Source: CAZYWA01 sp964650975 [NCBI: uncultured bacterium] (GTDB lineage Bacteria; JADJOY01). Taken from it: a DNA stretch of 14,112 nt. Under the pieces are notes generated by a model, which made no database searches, had not been told where the DNA came from, and saw nothing but the letters and a program-made list of their open reading frames with translations. Below are positions 6,277-13,125 of the stretch, one piece after another. Location of the stretch: the NCBI GenBank assembly GCA_964650975.1, contig CAZYWA010000177.1, forward strand, positions 1 to 14,112. The letters run 5' to 3'. The first letter of the stretch is position 1, and each line of letters opens with the position of its first letter. The position numbers were made by a program, and so were the translations under genes.

Positions 6277-6316
6277 GGCAGACGGCGATGCCGAATGTCC
6301 ACCCGCCGTCCCGGGC

Positions 6317-6355
6317 CGCGGGCTTGGCGGCCGGAAACGGCCCGGTTACCCCGCG
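6317..6355 (+). promoter_or_regulatory. Nested hairpin in the thioesterase leader
   Basis: An outer stem CGCGGG (6317-6322) with CCCGCG (6350-6355) encloses an inner stem GGCCG (6329-6333) with CGGCC (6338-6342), closed by a GAAA loop. It ends 15 nt before the ribosome site GGAGGAG of the thioesterase. No known riboswitch class is recognised. If transcription starts near the operator, the structure would form in the 5' leader. Confidence 0.35.
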
Positions 6356-6378
6356 TACTGATCGAGCGGAGGAGAGCC

Positions 6379-6813
6379 ATGGAAACGCGCAATCCGGGCT
6401 ACCGGGAGATGGTCGAGCGGGTGTTCCGTCAAGCGGGGTTCGTCCGCGACTTGGGCGTCGAGCTAGCGGACGTGGGGCCTGGGTGGTGCGAGACCACGCT
6501 CGCGATCGGTCCACGTCACCTGCAGCAGGACGGGCTGGTGCACGCGGGCGTCCAGGCCACGCTGGGGGATCACACGGCGGGAGCCGCGGCCGCGACGCTG
6601 GTGGCGGCGAACGAGTACGTGCTCACCCTGGAGTTCAAGATCAACCTGTGGCGAGCGGCGCGCGGAACCCAGCTGGTGTGCAGAGGCGAGGTGGTGAAGC
6701 CGGGCAAGAGCTTCAGCTTCGTCGAATCGTCGGTCTTCGTGGTCCACGCCGACCGCCGCGAGCAGGTGTCGAGTGTCCTCGCCACGATCGCAGTGCTCGA
6801 GCGGCCGAAGTGA
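6379..6813 (+). CDS. PaaI-like hotdog-fold thioesterase
   Basis: This 144-residue protein starts at the ATG at 6379 with a strong GGAGGAGAG ribosome site; the frame is open upstream but that part looks like leader sequence. The motif QQDGLVHAGVQATLGDHTAG (49-68) is the helix-entry signature of the 4HBT/PaaI hotdog superfamily, with Asp64 in the usual catalytic position. Length and single domain fit the PaaI/YdiI-type acyl-CoA thioesterases, which work as dimers or tetramers in the cytoplasm and release free acids from acyl- or arylacyl-CoA. It is divergent from the hydrolase-tetR operon across the palindromic operator. It may therefore share TetR control and take part in the same catabolic or detoxifying step, but this is an inference. 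Confidence 0.87.
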   Translation: METRNPGYREMVERVFRQAGFVRDLGVELADVGPGWCETTLAIGPRHLQQDGLVHAGVQATLGDHTAGAAAATLVAANEYVLTLEFKINLWRAARGTQLVCRGEVVKPGKSFSFVESSVFVVHADRREQVSSVLATIAVLERPK

Positions 6814-6841
6814 GGATTCTGCCGCTACGAACGAGCAGCAC

Positions 6842-6950
6842 CGCGCCGTAGGCGCGCGGCGAACGCAGTGAGCCGACTTGGGGGTGGGGCCCCGAAAAAA
6901 TCGCACTTTTTTCGGGGCGGGGGGCTTGAAAAGCCCCCCGGGAAACTCAG
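6842..6950 (-). repeat. Composite hairpin repeat, family 2 copy R1
   Basis: This fills the convergent gap between the thioesterase and sixA. On the plus strand it holds stem I CGCGCC (6842-6847) with GGCGCG (6851-6856), a linker TTGGGGGTGG, stem III GCCCCGAAAAAA (6889-6900) with TTTTTTCGGGGC (6907-6918) around TCGCAC, stem IV GGGGGGCTT (6919-6927) with AAGCCCCCC (6931-6939) around GAA, and the tail GGGAAACTCAG. The tail contains the complement of the sixA stop codon. The stems should end or protect transcripts from both sides. Confidence 0.75.
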
Positions 6951-7453
6951 CCCTCGCTGCCGAGCGCGCGCAGCGCCTTCGAGCCCAGCACCCACACCAG
7001 CGTCCCGCCCGCGCTACCCGGCACGAACAGCTCGATCATCGCGGCGCCGGCTTTCTTGAGCTCGGTGAAGGGCGTCGCGCGGCCGGCGACCGCGAGCGCC
7101 AGCACGGCGTCGAGGTTGGGTGCGTGGCCGGCGCACAGGATGTCGGGCGCTTTCTGCTTGGCGAGGATCGTGAAGATCTCGCGCGGATCGGATTCCGGGA
7201 GCAGCGCCTCGGTCTCGTGGATGTGGTCGGCGCGCACGCCGAGCGCACGCGCGGCGATCCGCGCGGTCTCGAGCGCCCGCGCGTATGGACTGGTCAGGAT
7301 CAGCGCCGGGTTGACGCCCAGCCTCGCCAGACCCGCCGCGGCCGCCGTGGTGCGCTCGATCCCCTTGGGCGTGAGCGTGCGCTCGGGATCGGGCGGACAG
7401 TCGGGCGCCGCGCGGTCGTGCGCGATGCCGTGACGGAAGAGCACCAGCCTCAT
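6947..7453 (-). CDS. sixA: Phosphohistidine phosphatase, SixA-like (histidine phosphatase family)
   Basis: This 168-residue protein starts MRLVLFRHGIAHDRA: the RHG motif at 7-9 with His8 as the phospho-acceptor. Arg59 lies in SPYARALETARI (55-66) and the second His110 in CAGHAPNLDAVL. This compact form without a C-terminal extension matches SixA, which removes phosphate from histidine residues of phosphorelay proteins, but related members act on small phosphorylated metabolites. It follows the phosphoketolase gene by 25 nt on the same strand, so it is probably co-transcribed with xfp and ackA. A metabolic role in that setting is possible. Its stop codon lies inside the tail of repeat R1. The gene symbol marks the family; the actual substrate is unproven. 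Confidence 0.85.
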   Translation of the reverse strand: MRLVLFRHGIAHDRAAPDCPPDPERTLTPKGIERTTAAAAGLARLGVNPALILTSPYARALETARIAARALGVRADHIHETEALLPESDPREIFTILAKQKAPDILCAGHAPNLDAVLALAVAGRATPFTELKKAGAAMIELFVPGSAGGTLVWVLGSKALRALGSEG

Positions 7454-7478
7454 GAGCGGTCCGGGGCCGCGGGGGCGC

Positions 7479-9833
7479 TCATGAGGTCCAGCGCCAATCC
7501 TTCACCGCCGGAAGATCGTCACCGGTGCGCGCGATGTACTCGCGGTGCTCGGCGAGCTTCGCCTCGAGCTTGGGCGGGATGTGCGACGCGGTGGCGGCCA
7601 GCCCAGGCACGCGCCGGATCACGTCGCCGACCAGGTGGAAGCGGTCGAGATCGTTCCGCACCACCATGTCGAACGGTGTGGTGGTGGTGCCTTCTTCCTT
7701 GTAGCCGCGCACGTGCAGGTTGTGGTGATTGGTGCGCCGGTAGGCGAGGCGGTGAATCAGCCACGGATAGCCGTGGTAGGCGAAGATGACCGGCTTGTCG
7801 GTGGTGAAGATGGCGTCGAACTCGTCGTTCGAGAGGCCGTGCGGATGCTCCTCGCTCGGCTGCAGGGTCATGAGGTCGACCACGTTCACCACCCGGACCC
7901 GCAGTTTGGGCAGGTGCTCGCGCAGCAGCGACACCGCCGCGAGAGTTTCGAGAGTAGGGACGTCTCCCGCACATGCCAGCACGACGTCCGGATCGCGGCC
8001 TTCGTCGGTGCTCGCCCACTTCCAGATGCCGACTCCGGTCGTGCAGTGCTTCACCGCCGCGTCCATGTCGAGCCACTGCGGCGCGGGCTGCTTCCCGGCC
8101 ACGATCACGTTCACGAAGTCGCGGCTGCGCAGACAGTGGTCGGCGACGCTGAGCAGCGTGTTGGCGTCGGGAGGCAGGTAGACGCGGATCACGTCGGCCT
8201 TCTTGTTGACGACGTGGTCGATGAAGCCCGGGTCCTGGTGCGAGAAGCCGTTGTGGTCCTGGCGCCACACGTGCGAGCTCAAGAGGATGTTGATCGACGC
8301 GATCGAGGCTCGCCACGGGATGTCGTTCTTGGTCACGTGCAGCCACTTGGCGTGCTGGTTGAACATCGAGTCGATGATGTGCGCGAACGCTTCGTAGGTG
8401 GAGAAGAAGCCGTGGCGCCCGGTGAGCACGTAACCCTCGAGCCAGCCGAGGCAGGTGTGCTCGCTCAGGATCTCCATCACGCGGCCGTCGGGAGCGAGGT
8501 CGCCGCCGTCGGCGTCCTCGGGCAGCCGCTCGGCGAGCCAGGTGCGGCCGGTCGCCTCGAAGAGCGCTCCGAGCCGGTTGGAGGCGGTCTCGTCTGGACC
8601 GAACACGCGGAAGTCGTGGCCGTTCAAGCGCATCACGTCGCGCAACAGTGCGCCGAGAGCACGGGTGGCCTCGGCGTCGACGGCGCCGGGACGCGGCACC
8701 GCCACGGCGTGATCGCGGAAATCGGGCATCCGTAGGTCGCGACGCAGCACGCCGCCGTTCGCGTGTGGATTGGCTCCCATCCGCCTGGGGCCGCGCGGCG
8801 CCAGCTCGGCGAGCTCGGTGCGCAGGGCTCCGCTCTCGTCGAAGAGCTCTTCGGGCCGGTAGCTCCGCATCCAGCGCTCGAGCTGCGCCAGGTGCTCCGG
8901 GTTGGTCGCGAGTCCCGAAAGCGGCACCTGGTGCGATCGCCACGAGCCCTCGGTCTTGTGGCCGTCGACGGTCTCGGGCCCGGTCCACCCCTTGGGCGAT
9001 CGCAGCACGATCATCGGCCAGCGCGGCGGTGCCGGCGCTCCGCCCGCGCGCGCGGCCTCCTGGACGGTGCGAATCCGGTCGAGCACGGTGTCGAGGGTCT
9101 TCGCCATCGCGCGGTGCATCGGCAGCGGCTCTTTGCCCTCGACGAAATGCGGCTCCCAGCCGTAGCCCACGAGCAAGCTCTCGAGCTCGGTGCGCGGAAT
9201 CCGCGCCAGGATCGTGGGATTCGCGATCTTGTAGCCGTTGAGATGCAGGATCGGCAGCACCGCGCCGTCGGTGACCGGGTTCAGGAACTTGTTCGAGTGC
9301 CAGGCGGTGGCGAGCGGACCGGTCTCGGCCTCGCCGTCGCCGATCACGCACGCCACCACCAGCGCGGGATTGTCGAACGCCGCGCCGAAGGCGTGCGAGA
9401 GCGAGTACCCGAGCTCCCCGCCCTCGTGGATCGATCCCGGTGTCTCGGGCGCGGCGTGGCTCGGGATGCCGCCGGGAAACGAGAACTGCTTGAAGAGGCG
9501 CCGCATTCCTTCGGCGTCGCGCGAGATCCGCGGGTAGAGCTCGCTGTAGGTGCCTTCGAGGTAGGTGTTCGCGACCACCGCCGGGCCGCCGTGACCGGGG
9601 CCGGCGATGAAGATCGCGTCCAGATCGCGGGCGCGGATCACGCGATTCAGGTGCGCGTAGAGAAAGTTGAGGCCGGGAGTGGTGCCCCAGTGCCCGAGCA
9701 GTCGTGGCTTCACGTGCGCGAGGGTGAGCGGCTCGCGCAGCAACGGATTGTCGAGCAGGTAGATCTGTCCCACCGACAGGTAGTTGGCGGCGCGCCAGTA
9801 GGCGTCGATTCGCTGCAGCTCGTCCTCGGTCAT
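7479..9833 (-). CDS. xfp: Xylulose-5-phosphate/fructose-6-phosphate phosphoketolase
   Basis: This 784-residue protein is full length for the family. It splits xylulose-5-P (EC 4.1.2.9) or fructose-6-P (EC 4.1.2.22) with phosphate into acetyl-P plus glyceraldehyde-3-P or erythrose-4-P, using thiamine diphosphate in the cytosol. Visible signatures are [11 protein letters not shown] at 47-57, GPGHGG at 78-83, the block [20 protein letters not shown] at 117-136 with conserved histidines, and the cofactor-binding GDGEAETGP at 165-173 followed by [11 protein letters not shown]. The start is the ATG at 9831-9833, which overlaps the TGA of ackA (ATGA), with AAAGGAA upstream. Translation is likely coupled to acetate kinase, which uses its product acetyl-P. 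Which sugar phosphate it prefers cannot be told. Confidence 0.96.
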   Translation of the reverse strand: MTEDELQRIDAYWRAANYLSVGQIYLLDNPLLREPLTLAHVKPRLLGHWGTTPGLNFLYAHLNRVIRARDLDAIFIAGPGHGGPAVVANTYLEGTYSELYPRISRDAEGMRRLFKQFSFPGGIPSHAAPETPGSIHEGGELGYSLSHAFGAAFDNPALVVACVIGDGEAETGPLATAWHSNKFLNPVTDGAVLPILHLNGYKIANPTILARIPRTELESLLVGYGWEPHFVEGKEPLPMHRAMAKTLDTVLDRIRTVQEAARAGGAPAPPRWPMIVLRSPKGWTGPETVDGHKTEGSWRSHQVPLSGLATNPEHLAQLERWMRSYRPEELFDESGALRTELAELAPRGPRRMGANPHANGGVLRRDLRMPDFRDHAVAVPRPGAVDAEATRALGALLRDVMRLNGHDFRVFGPDETASNRLGALFEATGRTWLAERLPEDADGGDLAPDGRVMEILSEHTCLGWLEGYVLTGRHGFFSTYEAFAHIIDSMFNQHAKWLHVTKNDIPWRASIASINILLSSHVWRQDHNGFSHQDPGFIDHVVNKKADVIRVYLPPDANTLLSVADHCLRSRDFVNVIVAGKQPAPQWLDMDAAVKHCTTGVGIWKWASTDEGRDPDVVLACAGDVPTLETLAAVSLLREHLPKLRVRVVNVVDLMTLQPSEEHPHGLSNDEFDAIFTTDKPVIFAYHGYPWLIHRLAYRRTNHHNLHVRGYKEEGTTTTPFDMVVRNDLDRFHLVGDVIRRVPGLAATASHIPPKLEAKLAEHREYIARTGDDLPAVKDWRWTS

Positions 9834-10972
9834 GGCGCGGTTCCTTTGCCGGCTCGCGAGCGCTCGACGCAATCCTGCGTCTGATGCGCGATCTCGAGCT
9901 CCTCGTCGGTGGGAATCACCAGGATGGCCGATCGGCTGGACGCGTGGTGGATCGCGCGCTCGCCGTGCTCGGGTGCGCGGTTCCGCTCCGGATCGAGCGT
10001 GAAGCCGAGCGGCTCGAGCCCGGCGGTGCAGCGCTCCCGGACTTCGGCCGCGTTCTCGCCGATCCCGGCCGTGAACAACAGCGCATCCACCCGGCCGAGC
10101 ACCGCCGTGTAAGCGCCCACGTACTTGCGGACCCGATGGGCGTAAACGTCGAGCGCCAGCACTGCGGCCGCGTCACCGGACGCCGCGCGCTTCAGCACGT
10201 CGCGCATGTCGCTGGCACCGCAGAGGCCTTGGAGGCCGCTTTCCTCGTCGAGCACGCGCTCGATCTCGCCGATCGGCCTTCCGGTCGCGCGCGCCAGGAA
10301 GCCGGGCACCGACGGGTCGAGGTCGCCTGTGCGCGTGCCCATCACCAGCCCTTCGAGAGGAGTCATGCCCATCGACGTGTCGACGCTCCGGCCGTTCTCG
10401 ATCGCCGTGGCACTGGCGCCGTTGCCGAGATGGAGCGTGATCAGGTTGGTGTCGCCGGGTGCTCGCCCCAGGAAGCGCGCCGCGCGCCGCGCCACGAACG
10501 CGTGCGAGGTGCCGTGGAAGCCGTATCGCCGGATGCCGAAGCGCCGGCGCAGCTCCTCGGGAATCGCGTAGCGGTGCGCGCGCTCGGGAATCGTGTGGTG
10601 GAAGGCCGTGTCGAAGACCACCACCTGCGGCGCATCGGGCCAGCGCTCGAGCGCCGCGTCGATGCCCAGCAGATTGCTGGGGTTGTGGAGCGGCGCCAGC
10701 GGCGCGAGCCGCTCGATCTCGTCCCGCACCGAGCGATCGAAGAGCGTGGCTTCGCGAAAGCGCTCGCCGCCGTGCACCACGCGGTGCCCCACGGCGTCGA
10801 TGTCTGCGCCGCCGAGCTTCTCGATGGCGAGGTCCAGGGCCTCGCGGTGCGACGTCGCGGGCGCCTCGCCGATCCGCTCGATGACGCCGTGCGCCAGCGT
10901 CTCCTCGCGAGCGACCTCGATCACCCGGAACTTGAGCGACGAGCTACCGGTGTTGAGGACCAGGATCCGCAT
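9830..10972 (-). CDS. ackA: Acetate kinase
   Basis: This 380-residue protein converts acetyl phosphate and ADP to acetate and ATP (EC 2.7.2.1) in the cytosol. The signatures are N-terminal [10 protein letters not shown] (6-15), [10 protein letters not shown] (63-72), the catalytic Asp121 in [26 protein letters not shown] and the C-terminal [12 protein letters not shown]. Length is slightly below the usual 400. I chose the ATG at 10970-10972; a GTG three codons upstream (10981) is an alternative, and neither has a clear ribosome site. It comes first in a minus-strand operon with xfp and sixA and overlaps xfp by 4 nt. The pair forms a phosphoketolase route giving one ATP per acetyl-P. No phosphotransacetylase gene is seen here. 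Confidence 0.97.
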   Translation of the reverse strand: MRILVLNTGSSSLKFRVIEVAREETLAHGVIERIGEAPATSHREALDLAIEKLGGADIDAVGHRVVHGGERFREATLFDRSVRDEIERLAPLAPLHNPSNLLGIDAALERWPDAPQVVVFDTAFHHTIPERAHRYAIPEELRRRFGIRRYGFHGTSHAFVARRAARFLGRAPGDTNLITLHLGNGASATAIENGRSVDTSMGMTPLEGLVMGTRTGDLDPSVPGFLARATGRPIGEIERVLDEESGLQGLCGASDMRDVLKRAASGDAAAVLALDVYAHRVRKYVGAYTAVLGRVDALLFTAGIGENAAEVRERCTAGLEPLGFTLDPERNRAPEHGERAIHHASSRSAILVIPTDEELEIAHQTQDCVERSRAGKGTAP

Positions 10973-10998
10973 CGAAGGCACCGATTTCGTGGTAGCAC
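10973..10998. promoter_or_regulatory. Very short divergent gap (ackA / barrel protein)
   Basis: Only 26 bases separate the two divergent start codons. GTGGTAGCAC (10989-10998) is the most promoter-like element, with TAGCAC as a weak -10 candidate for the plus strand. There is no room for two normal promoters, so at least one must lie inside a coding region or one start codon is further downstream. Confidence 0.3.
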
Positions 10999-11814
10999 AT
11001 GCGCATGCGGGCGGCTCATTGGGCGGTGGCCATGGCGTGGGCGGTGATCGCTTGCGCGGCGCTGGTCGCAGACGCGATCGCCGACGACGCGATCGCTCCC
11101 GACCGGCCGGGCATCGCGAACAGCTCGACCGTGGTCGCTCCGGGCGTGGCCGAGATCGAGGCCGGTGTCGAGCTCGATTTCCGGACCCGTTCCACCGAGC
11201 ACAGCGATTCTCTCTCGGTGCCGACCCTGGTGCGGCTCGGCGTCGTCGACGGCCTGGAGCTGCGCGTCGAGGGCGACACTCTGAGCCGCGAGCACGACTT
11301 CGACGCGGCCACGGGCGGCAGCACCTCGACCGGCATGGCGCCCACGTCGGCCGGCGCGAAATGGGGCATCGACGTGAACGACGCGGTGGCGGTCGGCGTG
11401 CTGGGCCGGGTGTTCCCGCCCTCGGGCAGCTCGAGCTTCCGCACCCACCACTGGACCGGCGACCTGACCCTGTTGCTCGACTGGAGCCTGAGCGACGACT
11501 GGTCGCTCAATCCCAACCTGGGCGTGGGTTTCCTCGAGGACGACCAGGGGCGAGCCTTCACCGCCGCGCAAGCCGCGCTCACCCTCGGCTACACCATCGA
11601 CGATGCCTGGGGCCTCTTCGCCGACACGGGCCTGCAGGATCGCGAGACCGCTCGCGGCGGCCCGGTGGTGGTGCTGGTCGACGGCGGCGTCACCTACGTG
11701 CCGATCCCCGACCTGCAGCTCGACCTGAGTGCCGGCACCGGCGGCTCGGGACGCCAGACGCCCGATTTCTTCGTGAGCGGCGGCGTGAGCTTTCGCTTCG
11801 ACCCGATGTGGTGA
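10999..11814 (+). CDS. Outer-membrane beta-barrel protein, Phenol_MetA_deg-like
   Basis: This 271-residue protein has a signal peptide (1-28, cleavage likely at AIA/DD). A VIAC lipobox-like match at 16-19 exists, but the AIA site fits better. The mature part opens DRPGIANSSTVVAPGVAEIEAGVELDF, followed by SVPTLVRLGVVDGLELRVEGD, then alternating hydrophobic and polar strands, ending in FRFDPMW with a terminal aromatic residue as in barrel proteins. DRPG...EIEAGV...LP/VPTLLRxG is typical of the family named after MetA of phenol degradation, often annotated simply as transporter. A pore or structural role in the outer membrane is likely; the substrate is unknown. The start could be the ATG at 10999 or at 11005, and no ribosome site is seen. 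It is 55 nt upstream of the rhodanese gene on the same strand. Confidence 0.75.
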   Translation: MRMRAAHWAVAMAWAVIACAALVADAIADDAIAPDRPGIANSSTVVAPGVAEIEAGVELDFRTRSTEHSDSLSVPTLVRLGVVDGLELRVEGDTLSREHDFDAATGGSTSTGMAPTSAGAKWGIDVNDAVAVGVLGRVFPPSGSSSFRTHHWTGDLTLLLDWSLSDDWSLNPNLGVGFLEDDQGRAFTAAQAALTLGYTIDDAWGLFADTGLQDRETARGGPVVVLVDGGVTYVPIPDLQLDLSAGTGGSGRQTPDFFVSGGVSFRFDPMW

Positions 11815-11869
11815 GCCGCCGCGCCTCGAATCGCGTTAGCTTGGGCGCCATTCGATCCGGGGGGAAACC

Positions 11870-12331
11870 ATGCTCAAATTCGTGTTGTTCGTGATCGCGG
11901 CCGGTGTCGCGTGGTGGGTCTACAAGAACGTGCTGTCGTCGCCGAAGCCCTCGGTGATTCCGAGCGCGCCGCCGGCACCGCCGGAGCCCAGCGGGCCACG
12001 CATCAATCCGATGGACGTGCAGATCGATCCCGAGGCCATCTTCGAGCGCCAGGGCAAAGGCGAGAAGGTGGTGTTCGTGGACGTGCGCGAGGTGCCGGAG
12101 CTGGCCGGAGGCATGATCGAGGGAGCGGTTCACATCCCCTCGGGCCAGATCGACAGCCGTTTCACGGAGCTGCAGCCGACCGACGACATCGTGGTCTATT
12201 GCGCGTCGGGGATGCGCTCGACCAACGCCGCGGTGTTCATGCGCGGCAAGGGCTACGACAAGGTGTGGAGCCTGATCGGCGGCTTCTCCCACTGGGAGCG
12301 CGACGGCGGCAAGACCCAGAAGCCTGCCTGA
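11870..12331 (+). CDS. Membrane-anchored rhodanese-like protein
   Basis: This 153-residue protein starts at the ATG at 11870 behind GGGGGGAAACC. Residues 3-22 (KFVLFVIAAGVAWWVYKNVL) form one membrane helix, a Pro-rich linker covers about 25-47, and a single rhodanese domain follows. FVDVREVPELAGGMIEGAVHIP (69-90) is the first rhodanese signature. The active-site loop is CASGMRS (111-117) with Cys111 as the sulfur or redox site. Such proteins carry sulfane sulfur or act in thiol chemistry at the membrane. The domain should face the periplasm if the N-terminus is inside, but the orientation is not certain because few positive charges flank the helix. It ends 43 nt before repeat R2. Confidence 0.9.
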   Translation: MLKFVLFVIAAGVAWWVYKNVLSSPKPSVIPSAPPAPPEPSGPRINPMDVQIDPEAIFERQGKGEKVVFVDVREVPELAGGMIEGAVHIPSGQIDSRFTELQPTDDIVVYCASGMRSTNAAVFMRGKGYDKVWSLIGGFSHWERDGGKTQKPA

Positions 12332-12373
12332 GAGGCTGGCGAGCCCTCGAGAGAATCAGGTGGCAGATTGGCC

Positions 12374-12513
12374 CGCGCCGTGAGGCGCGCGGCGAGCCGA
12401 GCGAGCCGACTTGGGGGTGGGGCCCCGAAAAAATCGCACCCGTTGGGGTACGGGGTCTTCGCAAGACCCCGCGGACACGTTCGGGGCGGGGGGCTTGAAA
12501 AGCCCCCCAGAGA
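12374..12513 (-). repeat. Composite hairpin repeat, family 2 copy R2 (expanded)
   Basis: This occupies the convergent gap between the rhodanese gene and the small minus-strand gene. Stem I is CGCGCC (12374-12379) with GGCGCG (12384-12389). Stem III is GCCCCGAA (12422-12429) with TTCGGGGC (12480-12487). Inside stem III, after TCGCAC, sit 40 extra bases with an own hairpin, CGGGGTCTT (12451-12459) with AAGACCCCG (12463-12471). Stem IV is GGGGGGCTT (12488-12496) with AAGCCCCCC (12500-12508), loop GAA. The first 60 or so bases from stem I are close to R1. Confidence 0.75.
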
Positions 12514-12522
12514 AAACACGGC

Positions 12523-12711
12523 TCAGGCGGCGTCGCGGGCCAGACCGGCGGCGGCTGCTTCGATCGCGTCCCACTCGTGGAGCACGCGCTCCAGGGCTTC
12601 CGTGCGATCTCGATCGCTCGCGTGCAGCCAGCGCCCGGTGATCTCGGGCTCGGCCGGCCGATCGACCGCCGTCTTCGCGATTCGCTCCCAAACCAAGGCC
12701 AGCTTGCTCAT
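12523..12711 (-). CDS. Small hypothetical protein (62 residues)
   Basis: MSKLALVWERIAKTAVDRP opens a 62-residue frame from the ATG at 12709-12711, with GAGGAGA about 8 nt upstream as a good ribosome site. The protein is largely charged and probably helical, for example RTEALERVLHEWDAIEAAAAGLARD in two or three turns of a coiled segment; no membrane span, signal or metal motif is seen. I do not recognise a family. The good ribosome site and the position of its stop, next to a family-2 repeat as for sixA and purD, support it as a real gene. A 25-codon frame upstream overlaps its start by 4 nt. Confidence 0.55.
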   Translation of the reverse strand: MSKLALVWERIAKTAVDRPAEPEITGRWLHASDRDRTEALERVLHEWDAIEAAAAGLARDAA

Positions 12712-12957
12712 GGCTGCGTCTCCTCGGACCACGGAAATAGCAACCGCCGTGCCAGATTTTCCTCGAACGAGGATTGACCACTCATGCTGAATTCATTCAG
12801 GTTTCCCCCCTTCGTCGAGGTCGCATCCGGATGGGATCGAACCGCTGGGCGGTCCAGATTGTCCGATTGGGTTGGACGGTCTTCCCGGCGTGGCAATCGA
12901 GTCGGCCGGAGCTCTGCCCGCGAACGCACGCGCGGTAGCCTCGAAACGTCATGAGGC
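12712..12957. other. Intergenic region without recognised gene, lower GC
   Basis: About 245 bases with visibly lower GC than the surroundings. It contains short dyads (CTGAATTCATTCAG at 12787-12800; CACGG...CCGTG near 12730-12751). A possible 25-codon minus-strand frame, 12708-12785 (MSGQSSFEENLARRLLFPWS), ends with ATGA over the start of the next gene; its codons are unlike those of the neighbours, so coding is doubtful. The promoter of the small gene is probably here, but no clear -35/-10 pair can be named. Confidence 0.4.
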
Positions 12958-12988
12958 GGGGCTTGGAAAGCCCCCCGGGAAAACTCAG
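12958..12988 (-). repeat. Family 2 fragment R4 (stem IV plus tail only)
   Basis: GGGGCTT (12958-12964) with AAGCCCC (12968-12974), loop GGA, then CCGGGAAAACTCAG. The fragment lacks stems I-III. It shares the GGA loop with copy R3 and not the GAA loop of R1 and R2. No gene ends at its tail. Confidence 0.6.
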
Positions 12989-13018
12989 AGCGTGTGAAGA
13001 AATCGACCGAACCGGTCC

Positions 13019-13125
13019 CGCGCCAGAGGCGCGGCGGCGCGTTGTCGCGCCGGATTTGGGGTGGGGCCCCATCCGAATTCACTTCGGATGGGGCGGGGGC
13101 TTGGAAAGCCCCCGAGGAAACTCAG
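13019..13125 (-). repeat. Composite hairpin repeat, family 2 copy R3
   Basis: Stem I is CGCGCC (13019-13024) with GGCGCG (13028-13033). Stem II is GGCGCG (13036-13041) with CGCGCC (13046-13051), loop TTGT. Stem III is GCCCCATCCGAA (13066-13077) with TTCGGATGGGGC (13083-13094), loop TTCAC. Stem IV is GGGGGCTT (13095-13102) with AAGCCCCC (13106-13113), loop GGA. The tail GAGGAAACTCAG includes the purD stop codon. Stem III differs from R1 in about seven positions, yet all 12 pairs are kept. Confidence 0.75.

Noticed and set aside
6868-6960. Recurring short protein frames (for example GGAPKKSHFF) within family-2 repeats
   Set aside because: They arise because the DNA repeat is similar; R3 changes the frame content while keeping base pairing, so selection is on structure and not on a peptide.
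7545-9884. Two long plus-strand frames antisense to xfp
   Set aside because: They mirror the phosphoketolase codons and have no signatures of their own.
11836-11842. TTAGCTT and similar GGTAGC motifs near 10991 and 12935 as a shared -10 promoter element
   Set aside because: Three short matches without a partner -35 element are too little support in this sequence.
12800-12910. tRNA-like GATCGAACC segment in the intergenic region
   Set aside because: The bases around it do not form a T-arm, and no matching anticodon and acceptor stems were found on either strand.
6842-13125. Family-2 copies as a CRISPR array or integron attC sites
   Set aside because: The copies are kilobases apart, differ in length, lack regular spacers, and no cas or integrase gene is present.
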